Counted from the first letter of the stretch, positions 1-11,923 are shown. The stretch is 64,000 bases of DNA from Riptortus pedestris (GCA_019009955.1 CM032228.1:204090501-204154500); one strand, 5' to 3'. Translations and numbers: made by a program. Notes: a model not told the origin generated them from the letters alone.

Positions 1-410
1 GAATTAAATATTAACCTACTGATCGAGCATTCGACGTTGTACGCTTATCCATAAATAACTTAACTCTTCATTATTCAACAAACAGCTGGGTTAAAATATA
101 CAGACATTCCACTGACATAATTCTCAGTGTAAGATTTGGTCATGAACGTTGGGGTTATTAACCTAAGTGTTTAATATCTCTATTTTTATACAGTGGATCA
201 AATAATATTATTAAATAAATCGTATGTATTATTATGAAGAACTAAATATTTTCAATAAGGAAGAATAAGTTATCATATCGAATTTCTTTTACCTACAATA
301 GGACCTCATCCGATTTTACTAGCTCAGAAACTGGGACCTAAAGATTTTGTAAAATAAAAATAGTATAATAGCTTACTCCAAGTAATATTATGGAGGCATG
401 TTACCTGAGA
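1..410. other. AT-rich sequence, nothing recognised
   Basis: No open frame, repeat or RNA gene could be recognised here. The stretch ends at the left target-site copy of the first SINE. Confidence 0.6.
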
Positions 411-651
411 CAATCCATTTAAATTTATTCAATAACGTCCACTTTTTGCTACTATGGAAAGTTGGGACGAGTTATGTACAGGTAGCACCCTTTTCTAGCC
501 AGGGTGAGACTAAAGATTCTATTTAATAAGTTCGTCACTAAATAAATTCCTATTTGCCTAAACGGGAATCGAACCCACTACTCTAGGTTTACCAAGTATG
601 ATTAAAGCTAACGCTTAGCTCATATGGCTAACCTGAGCCCCCAATCCATTT
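411..651 (-). mobile_element. tRNA-derived SINE (family S1) with 10-bp target duplication
   Basis: On the minus strand the element starts with a GGGGGCTCAGGTTAGCCAT head and carries a tRNA-like B box (the plus strand reads gggaatcgaaccc). It ends with a conserved AAAAAGTGGACGTTA tail. The 10-base word CAATCCATTT occurs at 411-420 and again at 642-651, so the element proper is 421-641 and inserted by target-primed reverse transcription. At least ten relatives are spread through the window. Known biology: SINEs are transcribed by RNA polymerase III from internal A and B boxes and moved by a partner LINE. The partner is not identified here. Confidence 0.85.
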
Positions 652-1119
652 CAAGAACTGATAATGTTTTTAATTCAGAACAAGCAGTTTAATGTAATAA
701 ACGCAAAGTATTTTGTACTGAGTCAGAATTCAATGTTTAAGATTCAATAGCTTTACACATTTTACTGTAATGTTATAATTCATATGATAATTAACGAAAT
801 AAATATTTCGTTTTTAGATTTTCCCCTTTTGGAATGTAAAGTATTACTGTAGGGCTCGGGTGCCTAGAATTTGGCTCAGAACCAAATTAACTTTCCATTT
901 CAATGAATATTATAAAAATGGAAAATCGCCAATTTACTGGGATCAGGAGTTGAACCCCTATGGTCTATATAACAAGAACTCCAAATTTTTACGAAAATGA
1001 TCAGGGGAAGTCAGAGTGTAACAAAAATATGCAGTGTTCTTACATTACTTTCATCACGATGCAATTATACAATAAATGAACCACGAGAGAGTGCAACGAT
1101 CTCTTGCCTGGGGGTCTTC
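652..1119. other. No gene; one isolated tRNA-like B box
   Basis: The only structure seen is near 945-965, where the minus strand reads GGGGTTCAACTCCTGATCCC. This is close to the polymerase III B-box consensus. It could be a decayed SINE of a different family, but no A box or tail is clear. Nothing else is recognised. Confidence 0.35.
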
Positions 1120-1560
1120 GTCGTTAGAACCCTCCTAAACCAGCCACATATAAGACATTAATAGGTACATGAAGCTTTAAGATATAACACGTTTTCTCCT
1201 CTTATTACAGGATGAGTCTGTCAAAATTTCGTCATGGGGAAAATCTTACTTCTCAGAAAGGCTAAATATTTACCTTTGTGCTCCTTATAGTATTGCCATA
1301 TGTAAGCAACAGAAACATATTATATTCTGTAGATGTGTATATATTTTATAAACTAGACTGGGAGGTGGCGTAAAGAAGCATTGGTAGAAAATCAATTTAC
1401 ATAGCACGGTTTCAGTATAGTTCATATCACTATTTATAATATTTTCCAAACTTTATAGCTAAACTATATTACTTTGGAAATTTTCAATATCCGCTGCAAT
1501 GTTAACAAGTACGTGTCAAAAAAAATATAATAAAAAAACATATGCTATAATCCTATCACT
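1120..1560 (+). repeat. Dispersed repeat R2, copy 1
   Basis: About 440 bp aligns in the same orientation with 6828-7270. Shared landmarks in order are AACATGAAGCTTTAAG or a close variant, TTTCGTCATGGGGAAAATCT, TTTGTGCTCCTTATAGTATT, AACTAGACTGGGAGGTGGCG and a 3' run of A with TAATAAA. No open frame spans it. It is probably an old transposable element, but the ends show no clear terminal repeats. A SINE abuts its right end. Confidence 0.75.
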
Positions 1561-1769
1561 TTTATTTATTATTATTTATTAACATACACTTTTTGCTACA
1601 ATGGTTAATTGGAACGGGTTACCCCAATTTACTAGTCAGGGTGGGACTAAGAATTGTATTTAATGAATTTGCCACTAAATAACTTCCTATTGCCCAGGTG
1701 ATAATCGAACTAGGTTTGCCGTTTGAGATTAAAGACAATGCCTTTACTCACAAGGCTAACCTGAGCCCC
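1561..1769 (-). mobile_element. tRNA-derived SINE S1, copy 2
   Basis: The plus strand reads the same order as copy 1: a TTTATTTATTATTATTTATT tail, CACTTTTTGCTAC, TAGTCAGGGTGGGACTAAG, a diverged B box (ataatcgaac) and GGCTAACCTGAGCCCC. The body is close to full length. Target duplications are not obvious, so it is older than copy 1. Confidence 0.8.
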
Positions 1770-2219
1770 AACCAATAATTTTAAAGCAGTGAAAACAACT
1801 AAAGAGTGGTTCAATAAGGTTGTAACTTAAATACTACAGAATAAGCAATAATAAAATATAAATTTATACATGAGCCTATTGAGTCAGATTTAATCAAATT
1901 TATAGAACCCTGTTATTAAATAATTACTTACCTCTATTAAATAAAATCACCAAAAGTATCGAATTTATTTAACTCCATACGGAAAGGTTGTTTTCCTCCA
2001 TGTTTGGACTACTGCTGAGAGCTGTTGTCTGTAGAGGGTTGAAACTACACGATGCTTGGAAAATCACGTTTCACCAGCCCGCAATCAATATGTCACAATG
2101 CAATGAGCATGACATGGGGTACAACCGTTTGATTTTCGTTTAACAGCACTGAATCTGGTCTTTACCAATCTACTTCAACAATTTACTCTCCAAGAATTAA
2201 AGGGAGTAATCGTTAGTGA
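1770..2219. other. No recognised gene; one 48-codon open frame
   Basis: The plus strand has an open frame at 2000-2146 (starting MFGLLLRAVVCRGLKLHDAW) just upstream of a second coding-like segment at 2220-2385. Base composition is more balanced than in the surroundings. I do not recognise the product, and an open frame this short can occur by chance. Confidence 0.2.
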
Positions 2220-2385
2220 GATTTTATTGTGTCTAAGATGCAAGATTCTTGTAGAAACAAGAATCTTGAGGAGCTGGCTATAGCAGAATGGGAGCTCCTG
2301 AAAGAGGCGAGCACTGCTTATAAGGCCCTGAAGGGACGGTGTCACTCGTTACAACATGAAAGGCAACAACATAAAATACTGTTGA
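2220..2385 (+). pseudogene. Coding-like fragment truncated by an R1 insertion
   Basis: After a TGA at 2217-2219 the frame stays open to 2385, with a possible start ATG at 2238. The peptide includes NKNLEELAIAEWELLKEAS and YKALKGRCHSLQHERQQH. It is rich in E, L, K and Q and looks helical or coiled-coil, and its codons are less AT-biased than the neighbourhood. The right end coincides with the border of an R1 element, whose bases then supply the stop. It may be a piece of a host exon or of another mobile element's gag-like protein. I do not recognise the family. The sequence at its 5' part also forms a perfect 12-bp hairpin (2241-2268). Confidence 0.25.
2241..2268. repeat. Perfect hairpin, 12-bp arms, 4-nt loop
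   Basis: CAAGATTCTTGT at 2241-2252 pairs exactly with ACAAGAATCTTG at 2257-2268 around the loop AGAA. It lies inside the coding-like fragment. It may be chance, or a local inverted duplication. Confidence 0.7.
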
Positions 2386-2514
2386 TTTTAGAATATTTCC
2401 CTTAAGGGAAATCAGCTTTTGAGGTTGTACTCATGACTGAATTTTCGACTTTTTTCTTCAAATGTTCATCGATCTTACCTAGGAGATGACGAAAATGAGG
2501 TCCGTTCAAAACTG

Positions 2515-2567
<53 letters not shown>

Positions 2568-3041
2568 ATCTATCTATATATTTATATATTTGTCTGTTAC
2601 CGGTCTAGCGGTCGCAATTTTTGTTTGATCGTTACCAAACGCGATATTTAGTCGTTTTATGTAAAAATAAAGATCAAGTTCGTTAACGGCTAAAATCGGA
2701 CCACTGGGAGGGGGGGGTTTAGAGGGGAGGATTTTCGAAAAATCGAAATATCTCCGTTACTATACGTCAGATCGAAAAATTGTACAGAGTCAATCTTATT
2801 GCAAATTAAATTTTACTATAAATATTGTTATGTACATTTATTCTCTATCTTGAATATTAACTGAGATATTTGCATTTTATTAAATCTGAGCAGCTAACGG
2901 ACGTGAGTGACTTTCGCGCCAAAAACTAGTTCGGCCTTTTCCTTGATTGCTCGGCTCTCGTGAAATTTCTCTATTCTCTAAAACTTCACGTGGGAAATCT
3001 GCTTAGTTTACGCAGCCCCTGCGTACCCCGTAGTGACGGAC
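2386..3041 (-). mobile_element. R1 repeat, full-length copy A (type a)
   Basis: This is a near-complete copy of the dominant unnamed repeat and is nearly colinear with the copy at 20472-21100, in opposite orientation. Read on the minus strand it runs from GTCCGTCAC (followed by a GCAGGGGCTGCGTAAACTAA block) through AAGCAGATTTCCCACGTG, a unique GC-richer block, TTCGATCTGACGTATAGTAA, a C-run, TTCGTTTGGTAACGATC-like sequence and a TA array. It ends in the palindrome TTTCCCTTAAGGGAAAT and a CTAAAA-like end. There is no protein-coding capacity, so it is non-autonomous. A 16-base T run follows the 5' end on the plus strand. Confidence 0.85.
2515..2565. repeat. (TA)n microsatellite inside R1 copy A
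   Basis: This is an uninterrupted TA array of about 25 units at the internal array position of the R1 element. Confidence 0.95.
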
Positions 3042-3568
3042 TTTTTTTTTTTTTTTTGTGGGATCTTCTCCACACACGAAATAATAACATATAGTCTGGC
3101 TTTGGGGCAACTTCAAGAGTAAGACGGAACCTCGCCAAATCCTTATCACTTCAAATTCATTCATTTCTTGTCATTTTCTTAGGACTTTAGAAATAACTAG
3201 GAAAAAATATAGTAGAGGAAATCCTGTATTCGTATGAGCAAGACATCAAGTACTCGAATATCCAAATTGTTGAAATTCAAGTACTTACCAATTATGTTTT
3301 ACGATTGGTGAAGAAAGCTTTCAAGATTACTAAATTTTTGGGTAGTTTTAAAAATCAATTTCGTATCATAACAACGACCAAATTAATAGATAACACTCTG
3401 GACTCTGAGTTGAATTATTAATGTAAGGATAAAATATATCTAACCGTCATCATTTCAACGCTTATTGCAATGTCAATTATGCAATTAGCTAATTGTAAGT
3501 ATCGAGAAAATTGGACAGAATGCCCATTTCAGACAAGTACAGTATTTTTTTAAAAAGCCTTTTTAAAA

Positions 3569-4313
<745 letters not shown>

Positions 4314-5103
4314 ACGGGGATTTATAGCGTGTGTTGAGTAGCCTAGGTCGAGGAGGAACCACTGAGATACTGGCAGCGACAGAGTGAGAAAACCCGTTTA
4401 CTCCAAGCATAAATTTCGGAAATATGGACTTCCTTGGGGAATATTTGATATAAACCTTATATATATGTAACTCATTCAAATACGGCCTCGATCTAAACGT
4501 TCTCCTGAGGTTATTCTATTTTCTCGCAAAGAAACCTATTTTACACTTCGCTAGTGGCTGAATCTGAAGAGAAAACTGCTGGCTGATAAGCGTAAAGTAA
4601 ATTAGTATGTAAATACGTAAGAAATAAAGAAGTAAGTAAATACCTTCGCCCTGTATGACTTAATACTTACTTATTAGAATTCTCCCCAAACGAGACTTGA
4701 AATTGAATACAAAAGACTTAGAGCAAAATTGATTGAATGTATAGTAAATCATAATTCCATGATATCGACTGTTTACTGAATCCTAAAAACAAACACAAAA
4801 GGGAAGTGAAAAAACTACTGCAACAGCTGGGCCTACGTCTCGGTAATTTCTAATATCTTTTTCAAGGCACACAAATTTACAGATATATTCAAAACCTTAT
4901 CATTAATAATTTCTTATTACTGAACATATTAAATCCTCCTGTATTTAAAAGTTTGCTACATGAGATCCTTACAATATATTCAAAATAAGATACAATGAAT
5001 TTAAAATACTTAGAAACTATTTATTCAATTATACAAAAGAAATAATTGCACATGTGAAAGGAAGCTGCAATCTTGAATCGACTAGACAATTCTTTTGGTT
5101 TAA
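4314..5103. other. No recognised feature
   Basis: AT-rich sequence with no coding frame, SINE or array recognised. Confidence 0.5.
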
Positions 5104-5218
5104 GCAGATTTGAGTCAAGTTTCTACTCATGCGGCGATGTTTGAAAAAAAAAACTCCTCATATATCCAACGATCCAACCTACGAGATAACGAAAATGAGG
5201 TTCATTCAGAACTTAATT

Positions 5219-5279
<61 letters not shown>
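5104..5279 (-). mobile_element. R1 3' fragment
   Basis: It matches the R1 3' section on the minus strand: the plus strand reads AGCAGATTTGAG, then GATCCAACCTACGAGATAAC and GAAAATGAGGTTCATTCAGA, and ends in a TA array (5220-5278). A second diverged piece of the same orientation at about 5745-5855 (CAATCTTGTTGCAAATTTAA) may be the rest of the same copy, separated by about 460 bp of other sequence. Confidence 0.6.
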
Positions 5280-6780
5280 ACTAACGAACGACAAAAACTA
5301 AAACAAGACATATAACAAAAAAAAGGCAAATTTCCAGTAGAAGAAGACGAGTTATTTTTAAAATATAATAATGCTTTTAAAATATTCGCAGAACATGCTT
5401 TTAATACAATTAATCGGTTAAATACTTATTATAGCTGATACAACTACAATACTTAAAATATTAAGAGATATTCATTATTTCTCTTCTTTTAAGATTATTA
5501 ATCTTCTCTTTATATGTTTTTACTTTAATTTAACGTTGTTATTTTTATTCTTTATATATATATATATATATCTCATACTTTTGAAAAAATCTATGTATAA
5601 TAATTGTAACCCACTACAAATGCATGTGATATGCTAGCTTGCATGGGACATGCAGAAACAAATAAACGGCCTTCTTATAGGGTTACTATAGGAAGGAAAC
5701 AAATAAATAAAAAAAAAATAATATAAATATATATATAAAACTCGATATATAGAATCAAAATATTATAGCCAATCTTGTTGCAAATTTAATTTTCTCTGAA
5801 TGTTTTATATAGATTTTATTCTATATCTAAAATATTAATAGAGGTTTCACCATTTATTAGTTTACAGCCTTCAGTATACTCCCACCTCTAATAATGTTTA
5901 ATAATAATTAACACTAAGCTGCTTTATTACCTAAACGCATTATTCAAAATTTAAATACTCGATATATGCAAATATTTTCGGTGTGACAACATGAGTTAAG
6001 ATTGAACGTACTGAACTACATTATTTAACAGTTTCATGAACAACTAAAGATTACGTTAGGTAAGGCCGTGGCAAATACAACGCTTCATATCCATCTAAGT
6101 CATAATTATGTAGAGTAATAAGTATAAACTCAAAATACACGTTCTTATTAAGATCTAGCCTAACAATTGTATACTTGATTAGCTCATGTTGAAGAAATTA
6201 AATGTTACTTCAAGCTGAACGAAAAATTGGTGCTCAAATATCTCGTTAGGTAAAGTCAATTATACTGGATCTCTCTGGAAGTAGAAAAAAATAACCTGAA
6301 GTATTTTATCACTTTTCCACTAAAAAACAAATCTATTACAAGTGGAATTATACCAGAACAGTTATTGTAATCACAATTCTAAAAATAGCAAAATACCGAA
6401 AGCAGATTTATCTTTGAAGTTTATAATACATCAGGACAACACATCTGACCCATAGATATCATTTAATGTCAAACGATATATTGATACTATAAATACATTC
6501 TTTTTTCCTTTTCCTAGTTGAATTTATAGTCAATAATTAATTTAAATCAACTAAGATAGCGGAATGAACTTTTTTTTTTCATTTTTATGAAGAAAATAAA
6601 GGAATATTACAGTAGGCATAATTAATAGACTTCATACCAATTTCTAAATATATTTTAAGAAAGGAACTCGTCGACTAGAATTACTAAACAATATGTGGGA
6701 TTTAAAGAATTTTTATTAAAGGTTTATCAAGATTAAACCTTTTTTTAAACACTTATTGCTGTCAAAAATTTACATCGTCC
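5280..6780. other. AT-rich interval with traces of R1
   Basis: It includes a short TA array at 5551-5571 and a diverged R1 piece near 5745-5855. The rest, including 5871-6780, shows no coding frame or named element. Confidence 0.45.
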
Positions 6781-7270
6781 TATTCAGAGCTTTAGACAGG
6801 CGTTTCGCTCTGAAGATGACAATGTTGGGACCTTACTAAACTAGCCATTAGATATTAATAGGAACATGAAGCTTTAAGGTATAACACGATTTATCCTGTT
6901 ATTACGGGATAAGTCGGTCGAAATTTCGTCATGGGGAAAATCTCACTTCTCAGAAAAGCGAAAAATTTCCCTTTGTGCTCCTTATAGTATTACCACATGT
7001 AAGCAACAGAAACATATCATATCCCCTAGTGATGTGTATATATTTTATAAACTAGACTGGGAGGTGGCGTAAAGAATCATTGGTAGTAAATCAATTTGCA
7101 AAGCACGGTATCAGTATAGTTGATTTGACTATTTATAATTACTTATAATTATACTGTATTACTGATTTGGCTAAGCTATATGACTTTGGAAATTTTCACT
7201 ATCCACGTCAATGTTAACAACTATGTAAAAAAAAATAATAAAAGAAAACATATGATATCCCTACTTTTTA
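6781..7270 (+). repeat. Dispersed repeat R2, copy 2, with Penelope-like motif at its left edge
   Basis: Positions 6828-7270 align with 1120-1560 in the same order and orientation. Immediately upstream, 6799-6823 reads CGTTTCGCTCTGAAGATGAC. This resembles the terminal motif of Penelope-like retroelements, in which a TTTCG core is followed by a TCTTCAG-type or GAAGATG-type block. No reverse transcriptase remnant is visible, so the assignment of R2 to that class is a guess. Confidence 0.55.
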
Positions 7271-7724
7271 CTACAATTATTAAATTACTGAAAACTCTAA
7301 GCGTTTTAAAAAAATATATTGTGAGTATCCATAAAATTGTGTTGTGGATAATCCGTATTGGTCACCCTCACTACCAGCAGAAATGACACTCAATGGGTTG
7401 AAAGAACTCAAAGTTATGCTAGTCATGTACGTACTATACGTGGCCAATCACAGTAAGGGTGAATATGGTGGGTTTTACAAAGATTCACATAAAATATACA
7501 AATAAACACCAATTATGTCTTATATTAGGAATGCATTTTATCGTATTTCCAAGAGACTCGGATCTAGTTCTCCTAATCAGTGCGTTTGTAGGGGTTTGTC
7601 ACTTTCAAAAACCTTTTGGTGAGGTTGGCTTCTCGAGAAGAATTGATTGTGTAAGCCCTTCCATGTACCTTGTGGGTAGTTGGATTGCACTAGATAGTTA
7701 GGTAAGATTATGTATTCTCTCAAA
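7271..7724. other. No recognised gene
   Basis: Two unremarkable open frames (to 7386, and 7459-7701) have compositions expected of chance and no recognised motif. Confidence 0.4.
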
Positions 7725-8634
7725 TTAACCCTTCACAGACAAGGAATATGAAAATTACATTGCAGGCAAGCTGGGTCACGGGTGACCCAGTCATATTTAT
7801 AGCACATTTTTTTCATTTTAACAAAAATATTCCAGTTGTTGTTGTTATTTTTTATATAAAAAAAGAAAGTATAGTTTGAAAAATGTATTTTATTTAGCAA
7901 TATACATAATATGATAAAAATACAAAAACTTACATTAGTAGGAACTTAGAGTTGCTTTGGTATCCGTATAGGACAAAAGATAAAAATTAAACGAGTAAAC
8001 TCCTAGAAGGGAAAAAATAAGAAATTTCAAGCTTAAAAGACGAGAAAATTTAATAAAATCTTAGTGATTAAATACTTTTCAGTAAGTTATCAGTTTTCCA
8101 TTTCACCCGGCAGCCCAGCAATAATTTTTCCTACTCTGAACAGTCAAAAACTTTCCAGATCAAAATAAATAGTTTAAACTCTTACAGAAAAATATATATA
8201 AAAAAATACTCTACAGAATAAAGAATAAGAAAATATGAGGGATAAAAAATCAAAAAAAGGGAATAAACTCTTAGTAATGAAAGTTCACTAATACATCAAA
8301 CTCAGAACAATCTAACAATCTTCTATTTCTTCATCTTCTTCAGGTGAGACTCTGGTAATGCATCGAGAACAAATACTTCGCCTATGCTCAGCACATAGGC
8401 TGCGATTACAATGAGCGCAGTTTGATGTACCCTTACGATCTCTTGATTTTCACAAAAAGCACACCGACGTCTTGACGTCCAGGCTGATTCTCAATTTCTT
8501 TTTCATCAACTCTCGGAAGGAGGGGAGGGGTACCGTGCACGCCCCCCCCCCCCTCCTTCCCTGACTTTACTCAGAATATTATTTTTACCAACCTCTGGGT
8601 CACCGGCGACCCAGCCTTGCCTGTGAAGGGTTAA
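7725..8634. mobile_element. piggyBac-like element PB1 with TTAA target duplication
   Basis: Both ends carry TTAA (7725-7728 and 8631-8634). The terminal inverted repeats begin CCCTTCACAG followed by A or G and CAAGG. Just inside each end is a near-perfect 20-bp palindrome, CTGGGTCACGGGTGACCCAG at 7771-7790 and CTGGGTCACCGGCGACCCAG at 8595-8614, probably a transposase-binding site. TTAA targets with CCC-starting repeats are the hallmark of the piggyBac superfamily. The element is about 900 bp, much too short for a complete transposase, and holds only a decayed C-terminal part. Confidence 0.85.
8312..8482 (-). pseudogene. piggyBac transposase cysteine-rich C-terminal domain, frameshifted
   Basis: Minus-strand translation gives TSRRRCAFC in one frame. 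After a frame change it gives GTSNCAHCNRSLCAEHRRSI, then CSRCITRVSPEEDEEIEDC and a stop at 8312-8314. The C-x2-C ... C-x2-C ... C-x2-H ... C-x2-C spacing is that of the zinc-binding domain at the end of piggyBac transposases, which binds the element ends. An in-frame TGA lies a few codons upstream and the catalytic DDD domain is absent, so it cannot act. It is a relic of the autonomous parent of PB1. Confidence 0.75.
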
Positions 8635-9440
8635 AAATAATGAAATTATAAACTATATACTAGCAGTGCATTATACCTTTTCCAATTGTAAATTACAATA
8701 TTTTATCTGCTTGAGCGTGTCATAGATTCTCTTTTGATAGGATAACACACTTAAAGCTTGAAATAAAGCTTTTGTTTTACCCGCTTCGACTTTATTGTAC
8801 AATAGGAACGATGCAAATTGATCTCACAAATCTGTCAGGTGGAAGTAAAACTTTCAAAATGTTAAATGTTTTCTTAGACTTGAGTTTTCTGATACCGACT
8901 AGGTTATGGTAGTTTTGACCAACGTTTCGTTTGCCACGGAGACAATGAGGATTAGGTGTAGTATCCAATGTATTTATATTTGGAGTCAAGTATTCTAGTT
9001 CGGTTCTGGGGACGGAGTCGGTGTCCCTTTGAACCCGCGTCGGATTTGTATTCCAGGGTGTTCCACTTCCTCAACATTAATTACCAATCTTTTGGAATTA
9101 ACGAGTGCCCACTCATTTCGCAGCCATACTCGGTGTTAAACAATATATGTGCGTTTCTCAATTCCCTCTGATTATCCTTTATTACGCTACTCCGGACGAA
9201 ATGTACTCGGCCAGATTGTAATTTTCTGATCCATTTGTATTTAATATACCCAAAGTTACAATGGGACTTAAGGTGGTAACTGGTGTTTGATAGCCCTTAG
9301 ATGCGTAGAGGTACGGGTTTAGAAAATACCGACATTTCTGAGAAAACCTGCTCCTCACCATGGGAACTCAGTAATTTCACCAAAACTCATATAATCTTTT
9401 GAAAAGTCCCTCCACACAATATGAATTTTAATTTCCAGCT
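8635..9440 (-). repeat. Penelope-like tail sequence and unassigned flank
   Basis: On the minus strand, 8965-8895 reads CATTGTCTCCGTGGCAAACG followed by AAACGTTGGTCAAAACTACC. This resembles Penelope-like element ends, with a paired motif in front of CGAAACGTTG. The open frames over 8792-9171 look like chance. Sequence from 9172 to 9440 shows nothing. Confidence 0.35.
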
Positions 9441-9640
9441 ACTTCCATGTTATTTAATATTTTCCCAACTCATAATACAACAATGATAACACTCATAACA
9501 ACGCAGATATTCCGATTTATTGTTTTTTGTTTTTTTTATCCGATTTCCTCCATTAACGAACTTTGCCTGTAGTTTCACAAGAAAATCGTAAATAGGTGAC
9601 GATTAAAAAGAAATTACCCGACCAAAACCAACTAATTAAT
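9440..9640 (+). repeat. Degenerate R1 fragment
   Basis: Scattered R1 landmarks occur in order: CATAACAACGCAGATATT, TCCGATTTC, CATTAACGAACTT and AAGAAAATCGTAAAT. It is strongly diverged, with no preserved ends. Confidence 0.4.
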
Positions 9641-10036
9641 AAACTCCCATGGCATCATTTTCTTCACCTCATAGTTTGGATAGATGAGCATTTCAAAAAC
9701 ATTTTTTCGAAAATAGCCTAATAATATAAATAAAATAAAATAAAATAGGTACTAATATAATAAAAACCGTTGATATTCCTTTAGGGAATTCTGCTACTGG
9801 ATACTTAACATTTGTAAAAACTAGACTGGGTGTGTAAAGAGTCTAATTTTCGTTTTAATAAATACATTTTGGTAGATTTTCCTAATGAATAATAAGCTAC
9901 TGTCATTGTAATGTTTAGCGAGCATGTGTTAAATAAATGAAAATGTCAAAAAACGTCACTGTTTTTTATTCAGATGTAGAATATACTTATTGTAACAGTG
10001 TAAAATTAAGGAAGTATTTTACTAGACTGCCAAGAT
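9641..10036. other. No recognised gene; possible weak R2 trace
   Basis: Near 9820-9840 the words AAAACTAGACTGGG and TGTAAAGAG recall the right part of R2. The similarity is too short to be sure. Nothing else is seen. Confidence 0.3.
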
Positions 10037-10665
10037 GAAAAAAGTCCGTCACGCAGGGGCTTTGTAAACTAAGCAGATTTCCCTCATGAAGATTAACAAT
10101 AGATAAACCTACATACTGCTAACACACCACTGAATATTAAGTTTTTAAATACAAACGGTAATAAGAAATCTTTCCCCTCCCGGTGGGAAGCATCTCAAAT
10201 GTAAACAAACAGGTCTGCTAACGGCTCACCGGAAAGAAAAACAAAAACTGAAACATATCAGAAAATAACATGTTCACATTATTGAAAACTATGTACCATA
10301 TTTAGTTCTGCAATTTACAATGAATAAGAATAATCTTTATCTCAATCAATCATATTCTAGTAGTCCAAAAACTTAAGAAGGTGGGGTCACAAGAACATAT
10401 TTTCATCTATCTTGTATAATAAACGTCTCTGGAAACCAATATTTGGTATTTAAGCTTCGAAAATTGTGGTTTATTATATACCAGAGTATTGTTTATGTAA
10501 TACGAGTAGAAGTGGGGGTTTACTGATGTCTGAAAACTGAAAAATGCAATATCTCGGTTAATATTTAAGATAGAGAATAGATGGATGTAACAATATTTAT
10601 AGTTCATTCAATGTGCAATAAGATTCATTCAATACGCTTTTTCGATCCGACTTACATGTGTCTCG
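10037..10665 (+). mobile_element. R1 repeat copy E (type c 5' module), 3'-truncated
   Basis: It starts AGTCCGTCACGCAGGGGCTT and AAGCAGATTTCCC like type a. It then continues with a different 5' module (AAATGTAAACAAACAGGTCT region) that is shared with the copy ending at 56312. From about 10560 it joins the common R1 body (ATATCTCGGTTAATATTTAA, TTTTTCGATCCGACTTACA). It stops before the array and the terminal palindrome. Confidence 0.7.
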
Positions 10666-11041
10666 TTATAGCGAATTTATTAATAATTACATTCATTGTA
10701 TATAAACCCCTGTGACTATTATTACTGTCATCCTTAAAAATATATAACATATATATAGAGATTAAATATTCAACTCGTACATAACTGTAACACTCGTAAA
10801 TAACAAACAAATTAGATCAATCACATTATATCAAGGACATCAATTATATCTATTGAATAATTGCTGATAACTAGACCAGATGTTTGAATCCTTTGGCATT
10901 ATTATTATCATTAATAGCTAAAAACATATTTTTTTCGTTAAACTGTATAATTAATTATTAATAACAATGCAATTAAAGCAAGGGATATACTGAGGCAAAA
11001 CATGTAAAGAGAAACGTCTACTCTCCGATAAATTATAACTG

Positions 11042-11088
<47 letters not shown>

Positions 11089-11478
11089 ACCACACTAATG
11101 CAGACTAAAATAATAAAATAAATAAAAAGACAAAACTAAAAAAAAAAAAAAACATACAAAAATAACGCTAAAAAAATCAAACGAATAAGTGTAACAAACA
11201 ATCTATAACAATTATTTACAAGTAAAGGTTATAAAGAGATAGAATGAATTAAATGCACTAAGGAACTACTTATAAACGAATGTTTCAAAAGGTCATATTT
11301 CATAGGTAAAACTGGCCGAAAACAGATGAAAATAAACTGCGAAAAATCAAAGAAACTACTGAGCATTTCTGCAAGTAGAAAAATCCGAAAAGGGGAGGGT
11401 TGTTTTTGCCCACGTCCGAATTTGACGCACAAAATTAACACATAGTTTTTCATTTATTTATTATGTGGAGCTCCGCAA
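10666..11478. other. AT-rich interval with a CA array
   Basis: It contains a (CA)n array of about 47 bases at 11045-11091 and a 16-base A run near 11139-11154. The open frame at 11229-11453 on the minus strand may contain further decayed LINE sequence, but I could not align it to a known domain. Confidence 0.45.
11045..11091. repeat. (CA)n microsatellite
   Basis: This array of about 23 CA units has one AAACAC interruption near its right end. It is not in an R1 copy. Confidence 0.95.
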
Positions 11479-11892
11479 CTATGGCGACTTGCTCTTCTTA
11501 AACGTGGGGGAAAACAAAACAAAAATAAGTAAACAAAATAACAAAACATGGAATCTCATATCATAAAAAGTTTTTTCTTTTAAGAGGTTATTAGCCGTTG
11601 AGTCATTCAGACAATCCAGGAATAGCATGCCATTCCGGAGTTTCTTAACCTTTATCTGGTTTGAGAAAGTACAGACCCACTTGTGAATCTGAAAAGGGTT
11701 GATTTGGGTAAAGTTTTTACCTGTTTGAAGAGTTTTAACAATTAAGAAACGGGGAGTACTTTTCAATGTTGATTTGGTTTCTTCATTAGACTCATACCAG
11801 TTTTTTGGTTTTCCCTGTTTATTTTCATTACAAGTAGTTGCATTTTGCACCATTTTGTGTGACCAATGTGGCTCGCTGTAGCTAATATTCAC
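11479..11892 (-). pseudogene. LINE ORF1 (gag-like) fragment
   Basis: This 137-codon frame contains, from about residue 47 to 113, TPRFLIVKTLQTGK, INPFQIHKWV, KVKKLRNGMLFLDC and NNLLKEKTF. The pattern R-(F/Y)-L-(I/V)-(I/V)-(K/H), (S/N)-P-F-x-I, V-K-K-L-R-(N/S)-G-x-L, then L-L-K, is that of the RNA-binding ORF1 protein of Jockey/I-like LINEs of arthropods. This protein packages the LINE RNA. The first ~40 residues and the hydrophobic tail after residue 114 do not fit, so the fragment is frameshifted after the RRM-like part. No CCHC knuckles follow. It lies tail-to-tail opposite an ORF2 remnant on the other strand. Confidence 0.65.
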
Positions 11893-11923
11893 TGATCTTT
11901 GAAGATCAAAGTTTTTATATTAA

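Noticed and set aside
2386..3041. R1 as a solo LTR of a retrovirus-like element
   Set aside because: No TG...CA ends, no short fixed target duplication, and no primer-binding or polypurine neighbours were seen. The ends contain inverted words and a palindrome instead.
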